Shown here: in pieces, positions 41,777 through 48,209 of the stretch
How positions within the stretch are numbered: position 1 is the stretch's first letter
Layout of the letters: every line of letters begins with the position of its first letter
Origin: Litorihabitans aurantiacus
Lineage (GTDB): Bacteria > Actinomycetota > Actinomycetes > Actinomycetales > Beutenbergiaceae
Length of the DNA stretch: 48,209 nt
NCBI RefSeq assembly: GCF_030161595.1
Contig: NZ_BSUM01000004.1
Span: 1 to 48,209 of the forward strand
Reading direction: 5' to 3'
The notes under the pieces: model-generated
The model's input: the letters and a program-made list of their open reading frames with translations, nothing else
Told to the model about the DNA's origin: nothing
Databases searched by the model: none
Made by a program: the position numbers and the translations under genes

Positions 41777-43046
41777 GTGTCGCTGACCCAGCACGTGGAC
41801 GATAAGACCTCTCCCGTCCGCCGCTTCTTCGAAGAGCGCTTCCCTCACGTCGGAGAGCTGAAGTATGCCGACGTGAGCACGCCGCCGAGCGTCATCGCTG
41901 GCCCGTTGGGGCCACTCACGATCACGGACCTGGCCGCGTTCTCGCCCGGTCGCGCCGTCGCGCTCCCGGTCGACGGCGAGGGCTATCCCTGGCGCGTGGC
42001 CGGCACGGCTTTCGACTACCGCTTGCGGTTGGAGCTCGGACCGCTGGACCTCAGCACCACAACGGCGTTCCAGGGCTGGGACGACAAGATGCGCCGACCG
42101 CAGGGGGCGCGCTGCCGACTCCGGCTGGTTGCAGCTCGTCACGGCCCTCGATGCCCTGCACCACCAACTACTCACCCGCGGACTCGACGTCGACCAGGAG
42201 CGCGAGCTGGCGCGTCTGTGCGGGGTCCTGGCTCTGTACGAACAGGCCTACCGCATGGGAGGCATCCTCAATCCGAAGGTGGGAGACCTGCCGATCTGGC
42301 AACTGCCACCCGGCGCGCCCCTGCCGGAGCTGCTGGCACTCATTGACGGCCGACTCGCGGACGACGTGAGCGCACTGATTGCCCTCGCGCGCGATCGCGC
42401 TCCTGCGCTGGTCCGCCCCACCTCGTTCACCGGCAATCCGTCCTTCGCCCGCAGCCGCGACCTCCGAGGAGCCGACGGCGACCTCGTGACAGACGGCACG
42501 CTGATCGAGGTCAAGTGTGTTCAGACCGCCGCGCTGGGACGCCGGTACGGCTGGCAGGTGCTCGGCTACCTCCTGGCCGATACCGACGACCGGCATGCCA
42601 TCACAGCGGTGGGTTGGTACTTCGCGCGCCAGGGCTACCTGTGGTCCTTCTCCGTCGAGGAGTTCCTAACCCGGTTGGCCGGCCGTCCGGTGAACATCGA
42701 GGAAGCCCGCGCCGAGTTCGCGCAGGTGTGCGCCGCCGTCGCACCGCGGCGCCGAGCACCCACCCCGCCAGAACCGGGTTCAGTGCAGCGGGCGGTGCAG
42801 CTTCACCCGCCGGCGAGTGGCCGAGGCAAGTGGCACATGACCGCCGAGGACGTGCCCTGGATCGCACACGGGACCTACCCGCCAGACGACCTCAGCTCGC
42901 CCGCCTGCGGAACCAGCGCGACGCTCAACCTCGACGCCGAACCCCTGTCGCCGCCGGTGGGTACCAGCCAGGCCGACGTCGCACCTCAGGCGTGCCGACG
43001 ATGCCTTCTGTACTCCGAAGAGTTCTACGCAAACCGTCCCGACTAG
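41777..43046 (+). pseudogene. PD-(D/E)XK-like protein with C-terminal zinc motif, frameshifted
   Basis: Restored length is about 422 aa. The first part, from GTG 41777 (SLTQHVDDKTSPVRRFFEERFPHVGE), leaves frame at the five-G run 42103-42107. The second frame takes over at DSGWLQLVTALDALHHQLLTRG and continues to 43046. Residues FARSRDLRGADGDLVTDGTLIEVKCVQ...WQVLGYLLAD carry the PD-(D/E)XK pattern: Asp, then ExK in LIEVKC, then a Q-containing helix. A Cys-rich C-terminus (SPACGTS, ACRRCLLYSEEFYA) probably binds zinc. It may be a DNA-processing or restriction-type nuclease; the family is not identified. The repair needs two added bases or one removed. Confidence 0.6.
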
Positions 43047-43061
43047 CGCCGGAAACGATCG

Positions 43062-43265
43062 TCACCGGCCTGCTGGTGCGGACTGTCGCGGGGTAGCGCC
43101 TCTCGGGGGTGGTGCAGGGTCGCCCAGGCACCAGGTGGCACCGCACGTGCGGCAGGCCAGTTGCTTCGTGGGGCCGTCCGCGTCGCGGCAGCGCTCAACC
43201 CACTGGTGAGCGCACCACGGCTGTCCTGCTCGCTCCCACCGTCGCTGCGTCCCCTGTGGCCCCAT
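43062..43265 (-). CDS. Mini zinc-binding protein (copy 2 of 2)
   Basis: A 67-aa paralogue of the protein at 2679-2870: RRWERAGQPWCAHQWVERCRDADG, then LACRTCGATWCLGDPAPPP. The Cys/His positions, Trp residues and PAPxP tail agree between copies. The ATG at 43265 has no Shine-Dalgarno, but TAGCCT lies eight bases upstream on the same strand (complement of 43274-43279), again pointing to a nearly leaderless mRNA. Function unknown. Confidence 0.65.
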   Translation of the reverse strand: MGPQGTQRRWERAGQPWCAHQWVERCRDADGPTKQLACRTCGATWCLGDPAPPPRGATPRQSAPAGR

Positions 43266-43393
43266 GGCCGTCGAGGCTAGCGGCGGACTCGACGCCGCGG
43301 GGGAATAGGTCGTTGGCGAGTCTCCACAGGTAGCCGGAATCGATCGTTTACCGGTCAGGGATGGTTGGGGGCGGAGCGGTGATGGCCCTGGGT

Positions 43394-44146
43394 TTAGACG
43401 CGCACGCCGCCGGAGACCTCGATGCGTTCACCGGTGACCCACCGCAGGTCGGTGCAGAGCAGGGCGCGCACGGCGTCGGCGATTTCTTGGGGGTCGCCCA
43501 CTCTTCCCAGGGCGGTGTTGTCTGAAAGGAACGCCCGCACGTTGTGGTCGTCCCGCATGGCGCCACCGTTGAAGTCGGTGGCGGTGGGCCCGGGAGCCAG
43601 GGCGTTGACCCGGATACCTCGCGGACCGAGCTCGTGCGCCAGGTTGCGCGAGAGGGTGTCGAGCGCGGCTTTGGAAGCGGCATAGGCGGCCATCCCGGTG
43701 CCCACCTGCTGGGAGGCCGAGGAGGTGATGTTCACGATCGCGCCACCGTCGCACAGGATCGGCGCTATCGCCTGTGTGAGCAGGAAAGGGCCGCGCACGT
43801 TCGTGCGCCACAGGGCCTCGAGGTCGTCAGGCGTGATGGTGTCCAGCGGTCCAAAGCGTCCGACACCGGCGTTGTTGACCAGGGCATCGACGGTCCGCCG
43901 GCCCCAGAGGGTCTGGGTGGTGTCGGGGACCGCGGTGGCGAAGGAGGTGATGGAGTCGATGCTGGCGACGTCGAGCTGGAGGGATGTGGCCTCGTGGCCC
44001 GTCGCGCGGATCTGAGCGACGATCTCTTCGACCGGCTTGGGGTCTGACCGGTAGGTGGCGATGACGGCGGTTCCGGCGCTGGCCAGGGTGGCCGCAATGT
44101 GGCGCCCCAGTCCGCGGGTCGCCCCGGTCACGATGGCAATCTTCAT
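43394..44146 (-). CDS. SDR family oxidoreductase (complete)
   Basis: A 250-aa classical short-chain dehydrogenase. The cofactor motif VTGATRGLGRHIA is at residues about 6-18, then DALVNNAGVG, the catalytic Ser in ITSSAS and YAASKAA (Tyr/Lys), then the PGPTATDF loop. It is NAD(P)(H)-dependent; the substrate is unknown. AAGGGA lies upstream of ATG 44146. It is downstream of a second SDR gene, divergent from AraC. Confidence 0.88.
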   Translation of the reverse strand: MKIAIVTGATRGLGRHIAATLASAGTAVIATYRSDPKPVEEIVAQIRATGHEATSLQLDVASIDSITSFATAVPDTTQTLWGRRTVDALVNNAGVGRFGPLDTITPDDLEALWRTNVRGPFLLTQAIAPILCDGGAIVNITSSASQQVGTGMAAYAASKAALDTLSRNLAHELGPRGIRVNALAPGPTATDFNGGAMRDDHNVRAFLSDNTALGRVGDPQEIADAVRALLCTDLRWVTGERIEVSGGVRV

Positions 44147-44205
44147 GTGGTCGTTCCCTTCGCGGCTGTGACGTTCTGGGTGTTCGTCACGGCTTAGTTG
44201 TGCCT

Positions 44206-45002
44206 CTAGCTCACCCGGGCCGCGACGATGCCGCCGTCGACGTCCAGGATGGTGCCGTGCACGTAGGCCGCCTCGTCTGAGGCCAGGAACCGCACAGCGT
44301 GCGCGATGTCGATGACGCTCCCGGGCTTGCCTGCCGGTGAGGGCGCCGTCAGCGTTTCCAGGATCTCGACCGTGGCCTGGTTGCCGGGGGTGATGGTCGC
44401 ACCGGGTGCCACTGCGTTCACGCGAACCCCGTCGGGACCGTACTCGGCGGCCCAGGCCCGGGTGAGCTGTTCCAGGGCGGCCTTCGTGGCGGGGTACATC
44501 CCCACGCCCGGCGTGCCGATATGGGCCATCCAGGAGGTGATGTTGATGATCGCGCCGCGGCCTCGCTCGACCATCCCGGGGGCGAGCGCGCCCACCAGGT
44601 CGTGCGGAACGCGCACGTTGGTGGCCAGGAGTGCAGCGACGTCCTCGTCGGGAAGGGAAGCGGTCGGGCCCACGGGGAAGATTCCGGCGTTGTTGACGAG
44701 GATGTCGACGCTTCCACCCAGGGCCTGGCTCGCGCGTGCGGCGAAGTCACGGACCGCAGCGGGGCTCGCGGCCAGATCAGCCGTCAGCGCCGTGGCGCGG
44801 CCGCCGGCTGTGGTGATGGCGTCGGCCACCGACCCGGTTCGCTCGGCGTCTCGCCCGTGGACCAGGACATGTGCACCGGAGGCAGCCAGGACGTGCGCGA
44901 TGGCTTCCCCGATCCCGCTCGAGGACCCGGTGATGATGGCGGTGCGGCCGACGAGACGCTCATCGCGCGGCAGATCGGTCAGGACGGAGGGGGTGTTGTC
45001 AT
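44206..45002 (-). pseudogene. SDR family oxidoreductase, frameshifted at the 5' end
   Basis: From ATG 45002 the frame stops after seven codons. One extra base in the five-G run 44989-44993 restores MTTPPSVLTDLPRDERLVG followed by TAIITGSSSGIGEAIAHVLAASGAHVLVHGRDAERTG, the cofactor-binding motif, and joins the frame ending at 44206 (about 265 aa). NNAG (DILVNNAGIF), Ser (NITSWMAHIG) and YPATKAAL are present. Without repair the product would lack the Rossmann glycines. It forms an operon with the second SDR (59-base gap), under the likely control of the divergent AraC protein. Confidence 0.8.
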
Positions 45003-45080
45003 GCCTCCACGATCCCCGCTCTCGCGTGCGCGGGATTGCCCGATCCGGTCAACTTCTTGCCCGTCGGGTTGGATGGGGCA

Positions 45081-45971
45081 ATGGATACCCGCGCCGCGGC
45101 GAGCTTGGAGCGCTCTGCTGAGCGAGTCCGGCACCACATCGACCACCCCCACCGAGCCGCGAAGCTCGGGCTGCTGCTGGGACGGACCCTGACGCCTACC
45201 CCGATGCTGTTCGTGCGCTACCCGCCGTCGTTGTCGTTGGTGCTGACCGGTCGCAAGCTATCGGGAGACGACGAGCTGGGCCATCAGGAGTGGGGGCCGG
45301 ACCGGTTTCTGATCACCCCAGTAGATCTACCGCTGATCGCGCGCGTGCTCGAGGTCGGTCAGCAGGGGGACTTTTTGTCGGTGAACTGGCGTCTTGACCC
45401 CGCTGTAGTGGTGGAGGTCGCGGCGCAGCTGCCCCGGCAACGCGGCGATGACCAGCCAGCGCGCCTCGGGACGATGACCTACGAGCTCGCCGATGCAGTC
45501 GAACGGCTCCTGACACTGCTGGACGCACCCCAGGAGGCGGCGGTCCTTGCACCGCTGCTGAGCAGGGAGATCGTCCTGCGGCTGCTGCAAAGCGATCAGG
45601 CTCCACGTCTACTCGCCGCCGCCGAGCACGCCCGGGCCGACGTCGTCGGTGCCGCGATCGCGCGTATGGACCAGGCGCTGGCTGATCCCTGGACCGTCGA
45701 GAGCATCGCGTCCGCGGCCGGGACCAGCCCGGCCACGCTGCGACGCCGCTTTCGTGAGCTGACCGGGCTCACCCCCATGCACTACCTCAAGCGGCTACGC
45801 CTGGGGGAGGCCCGGCGGGCCATGGTCGTCGACGGACTCTCCGCTGCCCAGGCCAGCGTGCGGGTCGGCTACCTCAGCGCCTCGCACTTCTCGCGTGACT
45901 ACCGGGCCACTTACGGGCGCCCGCCGGGTGCTGATGGCACGGCCCTACGAGCTCAACTACGTGCCGGATGA
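45081..45971 (+). CDS. AraC family transcriptional regulator
   Basis: A 296-aa protein from ATG 45081. The N-terminal ligand-binding part is of the AraC_N type (HRAAKLGLLLGRTLTPTPMLFVRYPPSLSLVLTGRK...DRFLITPVDLPLIARV), and the C-terminal double HTH reads IASAAGTSPATLRRRFRELTGLTPMHYLKRLRLGEARR...VGYLSASHFSRDYRATYGRPP. It is divergent from the SDR operon with a 78-base spacer, so it probably activates it. TTGGAT lies six bases before the ATG, so a leaderless start is possible. Confidence 0.88.
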   Translation: MDTRAAASLERSAERVRHHIDHPHRAAKLGLLLGRTLTPTPMLFVRYPPSLSLVLTGRKLSGDDELGHQEWGPDRFLITPVDLPLIARVLEVGQQGDFLSVNWRLDPAVVVEVAAQLPRQRGDDQPARLGTMTYELADAVERLLTLLDAPQEAAVLAPLLSREIVLRLLQSDQAPRLLAAAEHARADVVGAAIARMDQALADPWTVESIASAAGTSPATLRRRFRELTGLTPMHYLKRLRLGEARRAMVVDGLSAAQASVRVGYLSASHFSRDYRATYGRPPGADGTALRAQLRAG

Positions 45972-46235
45972 CACCGTGGGGTGCAGCTTGTTGGCGGGTC
46001 GGGCGAGATTCAGCTTGTCGTTCAGTGGATCGTTCACGTCACACCGCCGCCAGCGTCACCATCTACGAACGGACTGGGTCCCCACCATCTGCGCGTCTGT
46101 AGGGACAGCGATCGTCGTAGCCAGCAGTATCGCGACCATCAACGCCTACACCCGCTGCCGACACCGCTGACCCTGCGTCCCGAAAGGTCGTGACGTGCCG
46201 TGGGTGAGACGAAGTGGTTCACATTGGCTTATGCC

Positions 46236-46241
46236 TACCCT
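46236..46241 (+). promoter_or_regulatory. -10 box of leaderless nucleotidyltransferase promoter
   Basis: TACCCT, six bases before ATG 46248. Supports 46248 over the upstream GTG 46200. Confidence 0.5.
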
Positions 46242-46247
46242 CGACGC

Positions 46248-46946
46248 ATGCGCACCTGGTACGAGGACGTCGTGGGACGTTTCGTCGCGGAGCGGTTCCC
46301 CGATGCGACAAGCGTGATCGTCGCTGGCAGCACCGTGCGTAACGAGCGGACGGCGTCGAGCGATGTCGACCTGTTGCTGCTCGGCCCTGACGGGTTCCTA
46401 GCCGACGGTGCCGACTCGCTCGCCGCCACGTACGCCCACGAGGGCGAGGCGGTCGAGGTGTTCGCATACACGCCCGTGGGCTTCGAGCGGTGGGCGCAGC
46501 GCGGCGTCGAGCAGTGGCGGCCCGTAATCGTGCGGATGCTGCTCGAGGGTCGGGTGCTCGCCGGCGACGAGGTATTGGAGCAGCTCCGCGAACGCTGGGC
46601 CGAGACGTACGACCGCGGCCCTCAGCCCGAAGACGCCGACGTCAACCTCCTGCGCTATGCCATCACCGACCTCGTCGACGATCTCGCCGACGTGACCGAC
46701 GACGTTGAGCGCCGCGTGGTCGCAGCCGAGCTGCTGCGACAGGTCGCGTCCCTCGCGCTCATTACTAACCACCGCTGGATCGGCACCGGCAAACACCTCT
46801 CCCGCGAACTGCGTCGATGGGATGCGGTGCGCGCAGCTCGCCTGACCGACCCGTACGTCGCCGGCGACTTCGACGCCTTCCATGCCGCAGCGGCCGCCGA
46901 GCTCGAAAGCGCGGGCGGACGACTCCGGACAGGCTTCACGCGCTGA
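46248..46946 (+). CDS. Nucleotidyltransferase-fold protein (NTase, MNT-like)
   Basis: A 232-aa protein. VIVAGSTVRNERTASSDVDLLLLG is the Pol-beta-type NTase motif: Gly-Ser, then SDVDL with the two catalytic Asp. The C-terminal 130 residues are helical (VNLLRYAITDLVDDLADVTDDVERRVVAAELLRQVASLAL), as in kanamycin-type and minimal nucleotidyltransferases. It may transfer a nucleotide to a small molecule or protein; aminoglycoside resistance cannot be claimed from sequence. ATG 46248 is preferred over GTG 46200 because of the TACCCT-N6-ATG spacing. The 3' part is the same DNA as 1-660. Confidence 0.8.
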   Translation: MRTWYEDVVGRFVAERFPDATSVIVAGSTVRNERTASSDVDLLLLGPDGFLADGADSLAATYAHEGEAVEVFAYTPVGFERWAQRGVEQWRPVIVRMLLEGRVLAGDEVLEQLRERWAETYDRGPQPEDADVNLLRYAITDLVDDLADVTDDVERRVVAAELLRQVASLALITNHRWIGTGKHLSRELRRWDAVRAARLTDPYVAGDFDAFHAAAAAELESAGGRLRTGFTR

Positions 46947-48209
46947 GCCTCCCGTACGTCGCCATCGGCCAGGCCGGCTCGACCATCAGCGGACGCGAGC
47001 TCCGCGCAGGTCGGCGTCCGCAAACGGTCGGCTGCGCACGTCCGCCGGCCGCCGCGAGACACGCCGGCGGGGGAGTGTCCACAACCCGTGTACGAATCTT
47101 TCCGCTTGTCGGCCGCGGTGAGCACGAGTTTCCGCTCGTCCCAGACCACACTCTCAACAGTGGTAACAGTGATGTTAGATCCGGTCGCCGGAGAGGGGGA
47201 GCCGCAACCTCTCGTCCGATCGGCGCGCGAGCGAAGTTCCCAGCCAGGGCACAACCTGAGCCCAGGAAAGGGAAAAGCAAACGTGCGGTCGTAGCATGGC
47301 GGGATGTCGTCGATGGCTGATGTTGAGGCGCTTGTGCCGCCTTTGCCGGTGCGGACGGTGCTGTGGCGCACCCAGGCACCGTTCCTGGTGACACTCGCGG
47401 TAGCGCTGGTGGCCGGCGCCGTGACTGAGGCGGGGCCGACGTGGCCGTATGTGGCGGCGGGGGTGGCGGCGGCATGCGCGACAGCTGCGACGGGTCTTCT
47501 GGTCTCCCGGTTGGGGGAGGGGGTCTTGATCGGTGGTGCGGTGGTGCACATGGTGGTGGTGGCGGGGGTGGATTACGCGTCGTGGCCCACGACTCCCTCA
47601 ATGGTGGGTCTGATGATGCTGCCGGCGCTGCACCTGAGCTACGGATTCAGGGCGCGCCGTGGCCCGTATCTCTTGGCGGTCGGGGTTCCCCCGATCCTGA
47701 CGGCTCTCGCGCTGGGGTCGAGCAGGGCTGTGGCGGCGACGTGGGCCAGTGCGGCTGTCCAGATCCTGGCCCTCGTCGCGGTGGCCACGGTGGTGTACCT
47801 GTCGGCCCGGCACGCCTGGCTTCAGCGCGTCCAGCTTCAACAGGCACTGCTGGAGGCGCGGGCGGCGGTCAACACCGCGCAGGTGGTCGCCGATGCGATC
47901 GAGACCGGGGTGACCTACTACGACACCGCCGGCAGGGTGGAGGTCCGCAACAAGGCGATGACCGGCTTCGCTCAGCGTGCCGGCTACGACGCCGAGACCG
48001 TGAGCGCGCAGCACATCTACCAGTCCGACCAGGTCACACCCGTGGACCTCGGTGAGCAGCCCATGGAGCGGATGCTGCGAGGCGACATGGTCGATCACGA
48101 CCTGTTCTACCTCGGTCCGCCCGGTGACCAGCGAGCCGTCACCTTCACCACCACGAAGCTCGACGGTCTCGCCGGCCCCGCCGGGTGGGTGCTGGCAGCT
48201 CATGACGTC
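46287..48209. repeat. Terminal direct repeat, right copy (circular overlap)
   Basis: Same sequence as bases 1-1923. It should be trimmed when the molecule is circularised. Reading across the join, the nucleotidyltransferase (46248-46946) is followed by the histidine kinase (47304 onward, complete at 1018-2682). Confidence 0.95.
47304..48209 (+). CDS. Histidine kinase, 5' part (duplicate of 1018-2682)
   Basis: Identical to the first 906 bases of the kinase gene at 1018. The window end cuts it off inside the PAS-like region, before the H-box. It belongs to the circular overlap and is not a second kinase. Confidence 0.9.
   Translation, partial: MSSMADVEALVPPLPVRTVLWRTQAPFLVTLAVALVAGAVTEAGPTWPYVAAGVAAACATAATGLLVSRLGEGVLIGGAVVHMVVVAGVDYASWPTTPSMVGLMMLPALHLSYGFRARRGPYLLAVGVPPILTALALGSSRAVAATWASAAVQILALVAVATVVYLSARHAWLQRVQLQQALLEARAAVNTAQVVADAIETGVTYYDTAGRVEVRNKAMTGFAQRAGYDAETVSAQHIYQSDQVTPVDLGEQPMERMLRGDMVDHDLFYLGPPGDQRAVTFTTTKLDGLAGPAGWVLAAHDV

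Noticed and set aside
46200-46247. GTG 46200 as start of the nucleotidyltransferase
   Set aside because: No Shine-Dalgarno; the intervening segment looks like promoter sequence with TACCCT six bases before ATG 46248.

Overview
The window is a complete circular plasmid written as a linear record with an overlap. Bases 1-1923 recur at 46287-48209 in the same orientation and at a constant offset of 46286. I found no mismatch in the stretches I compared. The replicon is therefore about 46.3 kb, and the genes at the two ends are one copy each. High G+C, GTG/TTG starts, leaderless starts with a TANNNT box about 6-7 nt upstream, Lsr2, DUF2510, DUF4913, SCO6880-type and MOBP relaxase genes all point to an actinomycete, probably Micrococcales. 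I cannot name the genus.

Layout. (i) 0.03-9.2 kb is accessory cargo: a nucleotidyltransferase-fold protein, a membrane histidine kinase, a mini zinc protein, a VOC protein, an OmpR-type regulator with a degenerate receiver, RidA, a MarR-controlled quinone-oxidoreductase-like enzyme, a GT1-like glycosyltransferase, the xenogeneic silencer Lsr2 and a small membrane protein. (ii) 9.3-13.6 kb holds a serine resolvase and a candidate defence island: DUF2510-coiled coil-T5orf172 (GIY-YIG-like) nuclease, an orphan ParA-type ATPase and a PIN-domain nuclease. (iii) 13.8-15.3 kb is an HTH protein coupled to a zeta-toxin-family kinase. (iv) 15.5-19.2 kb is the mobilisation block: accessory protein, candidate oriT, MobC-like protein, MOBP relaxase, coiled-coil protein. 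(v) 19.5-21.4 kb is a lower-GC insert with a secreted SLH-domain protein and a small membrane protein. (vi) 21.4-34.4 kb is a Gram-positive type IV secretion system: DUF4913, VirD4-like coupling protein, VirB4-like ATPase, SCO6880-type protein, VirB6/TrbL-like channel protein, VirB8-like protein, VirB2-like pilin, a DUF6668-like protein, an ArsR-type regulator, an anchored repeat protein, a lipoprotein, and a lysozyme-like/M23 peptidase. (vii) 34.4-41.7 kb is replication and maintenance: a probable replication initiator, duplicated non-coding sequence (candidate origin), small-gene cassettes each with its own hairpin and operator, a NrdH-like redoxin, and ParA with an RHH partner. (viii) 41.7-46.9 kb is a PD-(D/E)XK-like protein, a second mini zinc protein, two SDR oxidoreductases and a divergent AraC regulator.

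Two themes run across the plasmid. First, a palindrome of the form TAAC-N6-GTTA recurs at about eight places, five of them clustered just ahead of small genes and parA. I read these as operator/centromere sites of a plasmid-wide regulator, possibly the RHH protein encoded after parA. Second, roughly ten genes are broken by one- or two-base indels, mostly missing bases in runs of five G or C. This looks more like consensus error from long-read sequencing than real decay, so those genes are described as they would read when repaired.
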